Shown: positions 26,719-36,328 of the stretch, piece by piece
Layout: every line of letters starts with the position of its first letter
Numbering within the stretch: position 1 is the stretch's first letter
Source: Alphaproteobacteria bacterium
GTDB taxonomy: Bacteria > Pseudomonadota > Alphaproteobacteria > Puniceispirillales > Puniceispirillaceae
Assembly: GCA_016780775.1 (NCBI GenBank)
Contig: JADHLI010000003.1
Coordinates: 1 to 64,000 of the forward strand
Length of the DNA stretch: 64,000 nucleotides
Direction: 5' to 3'
Program-made: the position numbers and the translations under genes
The notes under the pieces: model-generated
Database searches by the model: none
Told to the model about the DNA's origin: nothing
Seen by the model: only the letters and a program-made list of their open reading frames with translations

Positions 26719-27636
26719 TCAGGGGCCAGTTAGTTGTTTCTGCTTAGAAATAATGGCTAGCCCCCCAAAAACGAGTGAACAAGCTATAATATGATAGATA
26801 TGCAAACTCTCATTTAAAATGAGAATACCAAGAGCTGCGCTGTAAATAGGGACAAGATTGCTGAACACACCGGCTCTGGCTGGTCCAATTAAATCTACGC
26901 CCCGCATATAAAAAATCTGACTTAAGAAAGATGGGGCAAGCGCGACATATAAAATCACTAACCAGCTTTGCACGTCATCTGGCCATAACAGCCCAGATGT
27001 CAGGCTTTCTGCTAGTAATAGAGGCAGTGACAAGAGCCAAGCCGCACAGGCTAGAAAGAACATCATGGTAAAATTACTCATTTGTGGGCGTGCACGAAGC
27101 CCTATGGTGTAGCCACTGTAAAACAAGCAAGCCAACAGCATCATCCAATCCCCCTGATTAATAGCAAGCTGGGCCAATATTTGTATATCTCCCTTCGCAA
27201 TAATCGTCACAACACCTATCATCGTAAGTGCTGTTCCAGCCAGTTGAAGCCGGGTTAAATGGGTACGGTAAATTATGGCCGCGCCTAAAATAATATAAGC
27301 TGGCATGGTGCATTGAATAATGCCGAGATTGATAGCTGTGGTATATTGGGCGGCGGTATAAAATAGCGCGTTGAAAAAGGTGAAGCCAAAACCGGCCATC
27401 AAAAACACCCATTTCAGCCGCCCTTTTAATAAGGGTAGCGCTTTTTTCCAGTTATTACGCTGGGTAAAGGCCAGCAAGCTAGCTACAATAGTCCAGCGCA
27501 AAAATACAACAACCATAGGCGATATCTCGCCCACCGCTAGCCGGCCAGCGACGGTATTACCCGCCCATCCAAGTGCGGACAAAGATAATAAAAGTGGCGC
27601 ATTTGAGTAGATATAGCGCCTGAAAAATTCTGTCAT
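26719..27636 (-). CDS. DMT superfamily (EamA) permease
   Basis: About 305 residues with ten hydrophobic segments in two repeated halves. LLLSLSALGWAGNTVAGRLAVGEISP and TTAINLGIIQCTMPAYIILGA belong to the first half, and GPARAGVFSNLVPIYSAALGILILNESL is the classic second-half EamA end. The substrate is unknown. The upstream frame runs to 27717, into the preceding hydrolase gene, so I use the ATG at 27636, 17 bases after that gene's stop. It is probably co-transcribed with the hydrolase. Confidence 0.85.
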   Translation of the reverse strand: MTEFFRRYIYSNAPLLLSLSALGWAGNTVAGRLAVGEISPMVVVFLRWTIVASLLAFTQRNNWKKALPLLKGRLKWVFLMAGFGFTFFNALFYTAAQYTTAINLGIIQCTMPAYIILGAAIIYRTHLTRLQLAGTALTMIGVVTIIAKGDIQILAQLAINQGDWMMLLACLFYSGYTIGLRARPQMSNFTMMFFLACAAWLLSLPLLLAESLTSGLLWPDDVQSWLVILYVALAPSFLSQIFYMRGVDLIGPARAGVFSNLVPIYSAALGILILNESLHIYHIIACSLVFGGLAIISKQKQLTGP

Positions 27637-27653
27637 AGAGAGGGAAAACCTAT

Positions 27654-28445
27654 TTATCGCTGTCCCGTGATAAACGCTGAAAGGGTATCTGCCAGAATAT
27701 GCGGCTGCTCCACGCAAGGAATATGTCCTGCTCCTTTGATCAGCTTGAAGTCAGCACCAGGTATGGTGTTTGCCATATCTAAAACCAGTTCTGGAGGTGT
27801 GGAGCCATCTTCTTCGCCTACTACGCATATAACGGGCACATCAATTTCTTTGGCATCTTCACGGTAATCGGCATCGCGGATAGCGGCGGCCGTGCCTAAA
27901 TACCCCTCAACAGGAAGGCGCAAAAACATATTCGAATAGCCATCTAGTTCCGCGCTGTGGTGGGTATGAAAATTTTGGGTAAACCAGCGTTCCATATTGG
28001 CTTTTACAAGCCCGGCCATGCCTTGCTGGCGAACAACTTCTATACGTTCTTCCCACATCTCGGCACTTCCGATTTTGGGAGCTGTATCGCATAAGACAAG
28101 AGAGGAGACCAAATCAGGGCGCAATTTATATAAGCGCATAGCAATTAGGCCGCCAACTGACAGCCCGCAAATCACTGCATCTGAGATGGCAAGCTTATCC
28201 ATCAGCGCGGCTATGTCATTTACATGATCATCTATATGATAAGGCGCCGTGCCAATGTTAGACAAACCGTGTCCACGTTTGTCATAGCTAAGCATTGGAT
28301 AGGTGCCAGCAAGCTGGATAATTACATCTCGCCAGATACGAAAATCAGTTGCAAGAGAATTGATAAACACCACTGTAGGCGCGTCTTCTGGTCCGCTAAT
28401 TTGCTGATAGTGAAGAGTGATGTTGTTTAGCGATGCAAACTGCAT
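27654..28445 (-). CDS. Alpha/beta hydrolase, 3-oxoadipate enol-lactonase (PcaD)-like
   Basis: 263 residues. The nucleophile elbow is GLSVGG (catalytic serine), the acid lies in GEEDGSTPPE and the histidine in GAGHIPCVEQP; the oxyanion region is FINSLATDFRIW and the strand-5 loop is YDKRGHGLS. This set is characteristic of PcaD, which opens 3-oxoadipate enol-lactone in the beta-ketoadipate pathway. No other pca gene is in the window, so a related lactonase or esterase role is possible. It heads a minus-strand pair with the EamA permease. Confidence 0.75.
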   Translation of the reverse strand: MQFASLNNITLHYQQISGPEDAPTVVFINSLATDFRIWRDVIIQLAGTYPMLSYDKRGHGLSNIGTAPYHIDDHVNDIAALMDKLAISDAVICGLSVGGLIAMRLYKLRPDLVSSLVLCDTAPKIGSAEMWEERIEVVRQQGMAGLVKANMERWFTQNFHTHHSAELDGYSNMFLRLPVEGYLGTAAAIRDADYREDAKEIDVPVICVVGEEDGSTPPELVLDMANTIPGADFKLIKGAGHIPCVEQPHILADTLSAFITGQR

Positions 28446-28480
28446 GAAGTGGCCTTTCTTAAATTAGATCCTAGCTAGAT

Positions 28481-28516
28481 TTTTAAATTATTTTTTAAAT
28501 TATTTTTTAAATTATT
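28481..28516. repeat. 12-bp tandem repeat, three perfect copies
   Basis: TTTTAAATTATT is repeated three times without mismatch, in the spacer upstream of the pcaD-like gene and downstream of the BASS-type permease. It is AT-only and could act as an UP-element, an IHF-type site or a slippage-prone tract. Confidence 0.8.
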
Positions 28517-28626
28517 TTTGAGGAGCTGGCGCGTTTCTTATATCTTTCGGTCGGAAGCAGCGTTGGATTTTGGGCTATGGTCTCACAGAAATTATGTAAA
28601 AACCAGCCTTGATTAGTAGCGCATTC

Positions 28627-29574
28627 TTACCCCTTGCTTTGCGGGTGAAGCCAATTACTTAACCAGCCAATGACGAGCGGGGTTAAATAGAGCGGTATTT
28701 GATACACAGCTGTAAAAAGCGCAAAGATAGGGTCTGCCGGAAGGGCGGCAAAATATAAGCCCACATTCCGGTTTCCAGTTACAATCGCTAGAACCTGTAG
28801 GGTTGGCGTTTGCTGATTAAATATGCGGCTAAAACAAAGCAGGATAATTTGCGCGCCCATATTCATCGCGATAGCCAGTAAGCAAAGATGAGTAGCTAAT
28901 ATTGGCGTTGCAACAATTTTGTCTGCCATACCATTAAAAACAGGCAACAGAAATATTAACATTGCGAGTGCTGATAGCCCGTCAAATGCGTACCGCTTAT
29001 CTTCAATTTTTTTGCGTCCTAAACAGGCTTGCCCAATAAGCGCAATAGCAGTACCCCCGCATATCATCCCAGCTAGCTTGATAAATAGAGCTAATTGGTC
29101 AATCGCAGTAATATCGGATAAAATCCATGCCGCCAAAAAAGGCCCGGTAAAGGGCGCTGCAAGGCTGGTTAGGACAACAACTTCCATCGCCAATGCAGCC
29201 CGAAACCCTAACAGGGTACAAATCCAGACTGTTGAGGCAATAGGTGGCGCAACCGCAAACCAGATTAAGCTTGGAAAATACTGTGCTGTAAGCCCGCCCA
29301 TATTTCCAAGTCCAGCATAAAACATAGGCACCAGACATAATATAAAACCAGCAATGCTAACGCTTAGTGCCAGTCGCCGCGGGGCAAGCGCGGCAAGGCC
29401 AACCGACTTTAGATCTAGCCGGATCATGGAGGCAGCATATATCAAGGTGATGTTCAGCGGCAGGATGATATCCCAGCGCAAAGGAATATCTGGCAAGATA
29501 AGCGCAATCACAATCCCCGCAGGCAACGCAAGGCGCGCATGCCGGCCAAGGCTACTTAAAGCTGTCAGGAGCAA
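28627..29574 (-). CDS. BASS-type (bile acid:sodium symporter-like) membrane permease
   Basis: 315 residues with about ten hydrophobic segments. VAPPIASTVWICTLLGF and AIVTGNRNVGLYFAALPADP resemble the conserved helices of the bile acid:Na+ symporter / auxin-efflux superfamily. A sodium-coupled organic anion symport role is likely, but the substrate is unknown. It starts at a TTG preceded by GAGGGAT at 7 bases, four bases after the racemase stop, so the two genes are coupled. This link suggests the permease serves the same pathway as the racemase. Confidence 0.65.
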   Translation of the reverse strand: MLLTALSSLGRHARLALPAGIVIALILPDIPLRWDIILPLNITLIYAASMIRLDLKSVGLAALAPRRLALSVSIAGFILCLVPMFYAGLGNMGGLTAQYFPSLIWFAVAPPIASTVWICTLLGFRAALAMEVVVLTSLAAPFTGPFLAAWILSDITAIDQLALFIKLAGMICGGTAIALIGQACLGRKKIEDKRYAFDGLSALAMLIFLLPVFNGMADKIVATPILATHLCLLAIAMNMGAQIILLCFSRIFNQQTPTLQVLAIVTGNRNVGLYFAALPADPIFALFTAVYQIPLYLTPLVIGWLSNWLHPQSKG

Positions 29575-29577
29575 TGA

Positions 29578-30309
29578 CTATCCCTCTTCTTGGTGGGGCT
29601 TGGGAAAGGTCCTTGGCACAAGGCTAGCCTGAAACCACACAATAAAATTATAAATCGAAAAAACAGGCAGACTGGTTGCCGCTCTGATATCTGCGGCATA
29701 GGGGACCATATTCGTGCATTCCAGAATAATGGCGCCAATAGATGGGTCAGCTGCCAGCGCCTTTGCTGCGTTTATATTATCGGCTCTGGCGGCGTTTATA
29801 TCCATCTCTGGCTCGCTATCCAGAATAGCGCGCGTAAATTCTGCGCCGCCTTCGGTGGAGGCAATAGGGGTGTTGTCTGGCACATTTGCAGCCAATAAAT
29901 GGGCGGCGGTCAGCGAAGTTGCGCTGATGGTCAGGATGCCGGCGCGTTTATTTGCAGGCAACAGGCTGTTGACCATAGATACCTGCATCAAGCTAGAGCT
30001 AGCAACAGGCACTTTTAACGCTTCTGACAGCTCATTTTGATATAAGGCTAGAAAACCACAATTGGTAGTGATGCCCTCCACCCCATCTGCGATAAGCTCG
30101 CGCCCGGCATCAATGAAATTATCCAGCATATTTTTTTCTTGCCCCCGCACCACTCGATCTGGTGAGGCCTTACGTACAATTTTATAATGCACAGGAAACG
30201 GCCAAGTGCCCGCATTGCCCATATCGCCTAGAATGCGCGGAAACTGGGCATCCAGCATTAAAATGCCAACGGAAGCTCCATATAGGGGTTTGCCGCCTTT
30301 AACACGCAT
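29578..30309 (-). CDS. Asp/Glu racemase superfamily protein
   Basis: About 243 residues. The two catalytic cysteines of the superfamily are visible: TTNCGFLALYQ in the first half and LECTNMVPYA in the second. This pair defines aspartate/glutamate racemases, hydantoin racemases, maleate isomerases and arylmalonate decarboxylases. The long C-terminal form with SIYNFIVWF does not decide among them. The ATG at 30309 has AGGAG 8 bases upstream; an ATG at 30330 lacks one. It is divergent from the TPP-enzyme operon across about 150 bases, which must hold both promoters. Confidence 0.75.
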   Translation of the reverse strand: MRVKGGKPLYGASVGILMLDAQFPRILGDMGNAGTWPFPVHYKIVRKASPDRVVRGQEKNMLDNFIDAGRELIADGVEGITTNCGFLALYQNELSEALKVPVASSSLMQVSMVNSLLPANKRAGILTISATSLTAAHLLAANVPDNTPIASTEGGAEFTRAILDSEPEMDINAARADNINAAKALAADPSIGAIILECTNMVPYAADIRAATSLPVFSIYNFIVWFQASLVPRTFPKPHQEEG

Positions 30310-30459
30310 ATGCCTGTCTCCTATGTTCATCTTTACAGGATAACTATAAGACTAATTTTTTCAGATAGCTATGCAGTTTATACATGGTTGCTAGTGGGCA
30401 TTGACACATTGCGTAAAGCTTTACAGGATAGACAATAGACGTTGGTTCTGGGGGGGATA

Positions 30460-32154
30460 ATGCAGCAAACAAATACGCTAACTGGTGCAGAAGCGGTAGT
30501 GCGCATGCTAGAAGCCTATGATGTGCGCCATATTTTTGGTCTCTGCGGCGATACAACCCTTCCTTTTTATGATGCGCTGGCGCGTCTTGATCACTCGATA
30601 ACCCATCTTCTGACCCGTGATGAGCGCCATGCAGGTTATATGGCAGATGGCTATGCACGGGTAACAAACAAGCCCGGCATTTGCGAAGGTCCATCTGGTG
30701 GCGGGGCAACCTATATCTTGCCCCCGGTTGTCGAGGCGAATGAAAGCTCAATACCGATATTGGCGATCACCACGGATGTAGCGACCAGCTCGCGCGGTAA
30801 ATATCCCCTGACTGAGCTGGATCAAAAAGCGTTATTTTCGAGCATTACAAAATTTAATGATAGTTTAGATAATCCTGTCAGCCTGCCTGCGCAAATGCGT
30901 GCAGCCTTTCGGGCGATGACAACCGGTCGGCCAGGTGCTGCCCATCTGGCACTTCCCTTTGATACGCAAAAAGCAGATGTGAACCCTGAAGATGTGTGGG
31001 CTGAGCCGCGCCATCAGAGCTTTCCAAGTGAACGGATGGCCCCTGACGATGCCGCAATAGTTGAGGCTGCCCAACGTCTGTTAAAGGCTAAAAACCCGGT
31101 GATGGTTTGCGGCGGTGGTCCGGTTATTGCCGGGGCTATGCAGGTGGTTCAAGAGCTAGCAGAAACGCTGAATATGATAATAGCCACAACTGTTTCCGGG
31201 CAAGGCGTGATTGCTGAAACTCATCCTAATGCGCTAGGCGTTGTAGGCACCAATGGGGGCCTTCCAGCAACAAGAGCGGTAATGGACAGAGCTGATCTGG
31301 TGCTGTTTGTGGGGTGTCGTGCTGGTTCTGTGACCACAGAACGCTGGTCAAGCCCAGATAAATCCACCACTATTTTGCATATCGATAGCGATCCGATGGT
31401 GCTGGGGGCAAACTATCGCACGGAAGTTGCCATTTGTGCTGATGCACGTCTTGCGCTTACCGCCCTACTGGCGGCGGTTCAGGCAGAGAGGGGCGATATT
31501 GATTTTGGCGGTGCGGAGATAGCAAGGGCTAGCTGGGCACAAAAACTGGCTGATTTTAGGGTGCTTGCCCAGTCTGATCAGATGCCCATAACCCCCGAGC
31601 GCGTGATCCAAACGCTGTCAAATTGTCTAGATGATGATGCGATTGTGGTGGCTGACCCCGGCACGCCTTGTCCTTATGTGTCTGGCCATTATCGCTGGCG
31701 CAAAGCAGGGCGCAATTTTATAACAAACCGCGCACATGGAGCCTTAGGTTATGCGCTAGCTGCGTCAATGGGCGCGCATATTGGCAGGTCATCTGTAAAG
31801 ACAGTAAATCTCATGGGAGATGGCTCTTTTGGGTTTTGTTGTGGGGAGTTTGAAACCATGACGCGATATAAAATGCCGATCACTTCTATTGTTTTCTCAA
31901 ACGCAAGCTATGGCTGGATTAAGGCCGGACAGAATTCTGGCTTTGATAAGCGCTTCTATAATGTTGATTTTGGCCGGACTGATCATGCCGCTGTGGCTGC
32001 GGCCTTTGGTGTGAAAAGCTGGCGCGTTGAAGACCCAGCCGAGTTGGAAAGCGCGCTAAAAGCGGCGCTTGCACATGACGGACCAAGCTTAGTGGATGTA
32101 ATTGCCCAGCCCCTGCATTTGGCGGCGGCGCCAGTTTCTGAGTGGATAGCTTAA
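30460..32154 (+). CDS. Thiamine-diphosphate-dependent enzyme (acetolactate synthase-like)
   Basis: About 564 residues with the three-domain TPP layout. The N-terminal PYR domain has the activating glutamate in TRDERHAGYMADGYAR, the middle domain has NPVMVCGGGPVIAGA, and the C-terminal PP domain has the cofactor motif beginning MGDGSFGF and running to NASYGWIKAG. It is related to acetolactate synthases and to benzoylformate- or oxalyl-CoA-type decarboxylases; the substrate cannot be fixed. The ATG at 30460 follows an excellent GGGGGGAT site. It starts a probable operon that continues through the enolase, dehydrogenase and TRAP genes. Confidence 0.85.
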   Translation: MQQTNTLTGAEAVVRMLEAYDVRHIFGLCGDTTLPFYDALARLDHSITHLLTRDERHAGYMADGYARVTNKPGICEGPSGGGATYILPPVVEANESSIPILAITTDVATSSRGKYPLTELDQKALFSSITKFNDSLDNPVSLPAQMRAAFRAMTTGRPGAAHLALPFDTQKADVNPEDVWAEPRHQSFPSERMAPDDAAIVEAAQRLLKAKNPVMVCGGGPVIAGAMQVVQELAETLNMIIATTVSGQGVIAETHPNALGVVGTNGGLPATRAVMDRADLVLFVGCRAGSVTTERWSSPDKSTTILHIDSDPMVLGANYRTEVAICADARLALTALLAAVQAERGDIDFGGAEIARASWAQKLADFRVLAQSDQMPITPERVIQTLSNCLDDDAIVVADPGTPCPYVSGHYRWRKAGRNFITNRAHGALGYALAASMGAHIGRSSVKTVNLMGDGSFGFCCGEFETMTRYKMPITSIVFSNASYGWIKAGQNSGFDKRFYNVDFGRTDHAAVAAAFGVKSWRVEDPAELESALKAALAHDGPSLVDVIAQPLHLAAAPVSEWIA

Positions 32155-32169
32155 AAGGGGAGACCAGAT

Positions 32170-33315
32170 TTGCCAGTTCCAGTTAATCCCATCCTCGATG
32201 ATAAAATTGCCTCATTGGACGTCTGGCATTTAAAATTACCTGTTAATTCTGTGCGCGATCACGGTATTGGCGCTGTATCTGATAAGATTGACATCCTGGT
32301 CGTAAAATTAACAACTTCTTCAGGTGCAGTTGGTTATGGGGAAGCTTCACCTTGGTCTGTCTTTACCGGCACCGCAGAAGCCAGCTTTGCAGCCATCGAC
32401 AGATATATGCGCCCACACATCATTGGGTGTCACCTGTCAAACTGGCGTTCTATACTTGCTGTGTGTAGGGATTGTGTTGCCCATTGCACCGAAGCAAAGG
32501 CAGCAGTTGAGACAGCGTTTTATGACCTGGTTGGGCATTGTTCTGGGTTATCTGTAGCGATGCTTTTAGGCGGTGTTGTTAAAACAAAAATTCCGCTTTC
32601 CTGCTCTCTGGCAAACCCAGATTTTGATGCGGATATCGAGTTATGCAAGCGGCTTAGCCAAGACAATGTTAACATTGTTAAGCTAAAAGCAGGTTTTTCA
32701 ACCCACGCCTTTGATATGATGCGGCTTGAGGTGTTGGCTAAGGAATTTCCAGATTTTAAAGTGCGTGTTGATTTCAATCAGGGGCTGCATCCAGATGAGG
32801 CACTGATGCGTGTTCGCGATGTGGCAAGCATGCAGCCTGACTTTATAGAACAGCCTGTCAAAGCCCCGCTTTTTAGTCTGATGGCTGAAATAAGAAACGC
32901 TATAGATATACCGCTTCTGGCAGATGAATCGGTGTTTAATATGCATGATCTATTGCGAGCTATCGATCAGAAAATTTGTGATGGTATTTCGATAAAAATA
33001 ATGAAAACAGGGAGCTTATCAGGCTCTTGCCAGCTTTCAGAAGTCGCTGCTGCGGCTGGGTTGGTATGTTATGGTGGTGATATGTTTGAAACTGGGTTAG
33101 CCCATATGGCAGGCGTGCATATGATAGCCGCTGCGCCGCATATCACTTTGGGTTGTGAGTTTTACCAAGCTAAATATTATCTGGAAACAGATATACTAGA
33201 GAATCCATTTCCAATTGAAGATGGTCATGTACTGGTTCCAGAGACGCCGGGTTTAGGTGTTGTGGTAGATGAAAATAAGGTGCATCATTATTCCATAAAT
33301 CACAGTACTGGCTAG
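32170..33315 (+). CDS. Enolase superfamily, muconate-cycloisomerase-type enzyme
   Basis: 381 residues. The N-terminal capping domain contains [13 protein letters not shown]. The barrel has the KxK base pair (IVKLKAGF), metal ligands in [13 protein letters not shown] and LADES, and the second lysine in ISIKIMKTG. This K-...-K arrangement places it in the MLE subgroup (cycloisomerases, dipeptide or amino-acid epimerases, betaine epimerases, some dehydratases), not the mandelate-racemase or galactonate dehydratase groups. It starts at a TTG behind AGGGGAGA, 15 bases after the TPP gene. Its neighbours (a D-amino-acid-dehydrogenase-like enzyme and a TRAP importer) fit an epimerase step. Confidence 0.82.
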   Translation: MPVPVNPILDDKIASLDVWHLKLPVNSVRDHGIGAVSDKIDILVVKLTTSSGAVGYGEASPWSVFTGTAEASFAAIDRYMRPHIIGCHLSNWRSILAVCRDCVAHCTEAKAAVETAFYDLVGHCSGLSVAMLLGGVVKTKIPLSCSLANPDFDADIELCKRLSQDNVNIVKLKAGFSTHAFDMMRLEVLAKEFPDFKVRVDFNQGLHPDEALMRVRDVASMQPDFIEQPVKAPLFSLMAEIRNAIDIPLLADESVFNMHDLLRAIDQKICDGISIKIMKTGSLSGSCQLSEVAAAAGLVCYGGDMFETGLAHMAGVHMIAAAPHITLGCEFYQAKYYLETDILENPFPIEDGHVLVPETPGLGVVVDENKVHHYSINHSTG

Positions 33316-33374
33316 GGAAGATAGGGGATAGCAGGTTTTAAAAAAGAGCTACCTAGTAAGGAAAAAGGTGATTG

Positions 33375-34646
33375 ATGAGCAAAAGAGACGCAAGTCGAAC
33401 AGAAAATAAAATTATTGTTGTTGGCGCGGGTATTGTCGGGGTGTCCACTGCAATAGCGCTACAAAATATGGGCAAAAAAGTTGTTCTGATAGATAAGACT
33501 GGCCCTGCGGCTGGTGCTAGCTTTGGCAATGGCGGTGTTCTAGCTTCTTGTTCTGTAGTGCCGGTTACCGGCCCTGGCCTTATTAAAAAAGCGCCCTTGA
33601 TGTTACTGAATAAAAATCAGCCCTTATTTCTGAAATGGGGGTATTTGCCCAAATTAATGCCGTGGTTGGCGCGCTATCTAAGTCATGCTAACGCGGCCGA
33701 TACCAAGCGTATTTCAAACGCTTTGATGCCAATAATTGGGGATTCCTTGAATGATCACCTAGCTCTAGCAAAAGGAACTGGTGCAGAGAAATGGATTACG
33801 CCTTGCGATTATCTTTATTTGTATAATAACAGGGCTGCGTTTGAAGCAGATGCTTTTGGCTGGTCTATTCGGCGCGCCCATGGTTTTGAGTGGGATGAAC
33901 TAGAAGGCCAGAAATTCCGTGATTATGATGATGGTTTTTCTGAGGATATCAATTTTGCTATCTGTATGGGCCAGCATGGGCGCATTACTAGCCCTGGGGA
34001 TTATGTTTCCGACTTAGCTAAATATTTCCAGAAAAATGGTGGCGAGCTGCGCATTTGCGAAGTAGAAGCCATTTTAAGTGAGGGTGGGGCTGTTCGCGGT
34101 ATTCGTGCCGGCGGTGAGGTATTTGAGAGCGATAAGCTTGTTATCACTGCGGGAATCTGGTCAAAGGCGCTAACCGATCAGCTTGGTTTATCTATTCCGA
34201 TGGAAACAGAGCGTGGCTATCATATGGAGTTATGGGAGCCGAATGTCATGCCGCGTGCGCCGGTTATGGTAGCATCTGGAAAGTTTGTTGCCACGCCTAT
34301 GGAAGGCCGCATTAGGCTGGCTGGTGTTGTAGAATTTGGTGGCCTGAAAAAGGCGCCTTCAGAGGCTCCTTTTGCTTTGCTTGAGCAAAATATCAGAGCT
34401 GCTATGCCACATCTGCGCTGGGGAGAAACAACACGATGGATGGGGCATCGCCCTGCGCCATCTGACTCAATCCCTATTATTGGCGAAATGGAAAATAAAA
34501 AAGGTATTTATCTAGGGTTTGGGCATCATCACGTTGGCTTAACGGGTGGGCCGAAAACTGGGCGCTTGCTTGCCTCTTTAGTGGCAGGTTTAACGCCCAA
34601 TCAAAATATGTCTGCATATAAGCCTGAGCGGTTTGCAGTCAGATAA
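33375..34646 (+). CDS. FAD-dependent D-amino-acid dehydrogenase-like oxidoreductase (DadA/DAO family)
   Basis: About 423 residues. The FAD dinucleotide fold is at the start (IIVVGAGIVGVSTAIALQNMG, then DKTGPAAGASFGNGGV), the middle has GRITSPGDYVSDLA and the C-terminus has WMGHRPAPSDSIPIIG and GFGHHHVGLTGGP. Both C-terminal motifs are typical of DadA-type enzymes, which oxidise D-amino acids or N-methylated amino acids and pass electrons to the respiratory chain. The ATG at 33375 lies behind AAGGTGATTG; a TTG one codon earlier is less likely. It is 60 bases downstream of the enolase gene. Confidence 0.88.
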   Translation: MSKRDASRTENKIIVVGAGIVGVSTAIALQNMGKKVVLIDKTGPAAGASFGNGGVLASCSVVPVTGPGLIKKAPLMLLNKNQPLFLKWGYLPKLMPWLARYLSHANAADTKRISNALMPIIGDSLNDHLALAKGTGAEKWITPCDYLYLYNNRAAFEADAFGWSIRRAHGFEWDELEGQKFRDYDDGFSEDINFAICMGQHGRITSPGDYVSDLAKYFQKNGGELRICEVEAILSEGGAVRGIRAGGEVFESDKLVITAGIWSKALTDQLGLSIPMETERGYHMELWEPNVMPRAPVMVASGKFVATPMEGRIRLAGVVEFGGLKKAPSEAPFALLEQNIRAAMPHLRWGETTRWMGHRPAPSDSIPIIGEMENKKGIYLGFGHHHVGLTGGPKTGRLLASLVAGLTPNQNMSAYKPERFAVR

Positions 34647-34667
34647 ACAATAGGAAGGAACGAGCAA

Positions 34668-35648
34668 ATGAAGAAAAACGCAACTAAATGGCTGATGGCA
34701 GCAGCGCTAGCCGCTACTGTTTCAAGCCCGGCAATGGCTGAAAAGTGGGACCTACCGATGGCCTATTCTGGGTCAAACTTCCACTCTGTGACCGGTGCTG
34801 AATTTGCAAAATGTGTTACAACAGGCACTGGCGGTGACATTGAAATTACCACCCATCCATCTGGATCGCTTTTCAAAGGTGCAGATATTAAACGCGCCGT
34901 TCAGACAGGTCAGGTACCTATCGGTGAGAGACTGCTTTCAGGTCACCAGAATGAGGCCGCAATTTTTGGCTTTGATTCAGTTCCATTTCTAGCGACTTCT
35001 TTTGATCAGTCAGATAAATTGTGGAACGCTGCAAAGCCGATATTGGAAGAGACACTGGCAAAGCAAAATCTGACCCTATTATATGCTGTGCCATGGCCAC
35101 CACAGGGGCTGTATTTCAAGAAGGAAATAAATTCAGTTGCAGATATGAAGGGCATTAAATTCCGTTCATATAACAACACCACAACACGCTTTGCTGAATT
35201 AACTGGCATGCTGCCTGTTGTTATTGAAGCTGCTGAAATTTCACAAGCTTTCGCCACTGGTGTTGCAGAATCTATGATTTCATCTGGGGCGACTGGTTAT
35301 GACCGCAAGGTGTGGGAATCGCTAACCCATTTCTATGAAGTAGATGCATGGATGCCAAGAAACTACATGATCATCAATAGTGATGTTTGGAAAGGCACAA
35401 GCCAGGCCAATAAAAATGTGATCAAAGGATGTGCTGAGATTGCTGAATATGCCGGTACTTGGCGTGCGAAAGAATATACAGGCTTTACGCTGGCAGGTCT
35501 GCGCGCAGGCGGCATGACGGTTGAGCCAGCTGGTGCAAATCTAAAAACTGAGTTTGAAGCGATTGGCGAAGTAATGATGGCTGATTGGCTAAAAGCTGCA
35601 GGCAAGGATGGTCAAGCTCTTGTAGATGCCTTTCGCAAAATGAACTAA
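34668..35648 (+). CDS. dctP: TRAP transporter solute-binding protein DctP
   Basis: 326 residues with a signal peptide (MKKNATKWLMAAALAATVSSPAMA). The DctP fold is recognisable from HPSGSLFKGADIKRAVQTGQ in the first domain and DMKGIKFRSYNN, whose arginine normally holds the substrate carboxylate. It therefore most likely binds a carboxylate-containing ligand used by the neighbouring enzymes. It follows the dehydrogenase gene by 21 bases, with GGAAGGAAC as ribosome site. A hairpin after the stop would let it be made in excess over the membrane subunits. Confidence 0.92.
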   Translation: MKKNATKWLMAAALAATVSSPAMAEKWDLPMAYSGSNFHSVTGAEFAKCVTTGTGGDIEITTHPSGSLFKGADIKRAVQTGQVPIGERLLSGHQNEAAIFGFDSVPFLATSFDQSDKLWNAAKPILEETLAKQNLTLLYAVPWPPQGLYFKKEINSVADMKGIKFRSYNNTTTRFAELTGMLPVVIEAAEISQAFATGVAESMISSGATGYDRKVWESLTHFYEVDAWMPRNYMIINSDVWKGTSQANKNVIKGCAEIAEYAGTWRAKEYTGFTLAGLRAGGMTVEPAGANLKTEFEAIGEVMMADWLKAAGKDGQALVDAFRKMN

Positions 35649-35678
35649 CCCAAAATTTGGGCTAAGTAATCAAAAATT

Positions 35679-35723
35679 ACAGAGGAGGGCATAGCGTGTT
35701 TTCCTCTGTTTCTAAGTTTTTTG
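35679..35723 (+). terminator. Hairpin after dctP, partial terminator or attenuator
   Basis: An 8-base stem (ACAGAGGA at 35679-35686 with TCCTCTGT at 35702-35709) around a 15-base loop is followed by TTCTAAGTTTTTT. It lies in the 130-base gap between dctP and dctQ. Such hairpins commonly lower transcription into the membrane subunits of TRAP operons. A short CCCAAAATTTGGG palindrome also sits directly after the dctP stop at 35649-35661. Confidence 0.5.
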
Positions 35724-35780
35724 GCCGCATTATTTTTTATAAATAATCTTTAAAAATTTAAATTTTCATGGGGGGAGTTG

Positions 35781-36314
35781 ATGATGATTTTTATGGAGAG
35801 AATTAGGCGTATCCTAGATGGGCTTTATTTAGCCTCTGGCATTGCGGCAGCATTTTGTCTCATCGCCATTTTGTTTCTAATTGTTATGCAGATGCTTGCG
35901 CGCTGGACTGGCGAGATGTTCCCAGGCGCACCCAATTACGCTGGCTATGCAATGGCGGCGGCAAGCTTTTTAGCGTTCGCAAATGCTTTAAACCATGGCG
36001 CACATATTCGTGTTTCTATTGTGTTAAACGCAGTCTCCCCTTTCTGGAACCGCATCATCAATACAGCATGCTTTATGGTTGGCGTGGCAGTCGCTTGGTA
36101 TTTTGTTTATTACGCAACGCGCTTCACCTACTGGTCGTGGAAATTTCACGAGGTGTCGCAAGGGCAGGACGCCACAGCTTTATGGATACCACAATCCGCG
36201 ATGGTGGTTGGCGCCATTATTCTAGCGATTGCCCTTACCGATAATTTACTGCATTTGCTGTTGCGCGGGGAAGACCGGGTTGTCAGATCTGATTTAGGCT
36301 CAGCAAGTGAGTAA
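35781..36314 (+). CDS. dctQ: TRAP transporter small membrane subunit DctQ
   Basis: About 177 residues with four hydrophobic segments, the DctQ layout. MQMLARWTGEMFPGAPNYAGYAMAAASFLA is the conserved helix-2 region, followed by LNHGAHIRVSIVLNAV. The start lies in an ATGATG pair at 35781/35784 behind GGGGGAG; either is possible. It is 14 bases ahead of dctM. Confidence 0.9.
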   Translation: MMIFMERIRRILDGLYLASGIAAAFCLIAILFLIVMQMLARWTGEMFPGAPNYAGYAMAAASFLAFANALNHGAHIRVSIVLNAVSPFWNRIINTACFMVGVAVAWYFVYYATRFTYWSWKFHEVSQGQDATALWIPQSAMVVGAIILAIALTDNLLHLLLRGEDRVVRSDLGSASE

Positions 36315-36328
36315 GGGGTAAGTATAAC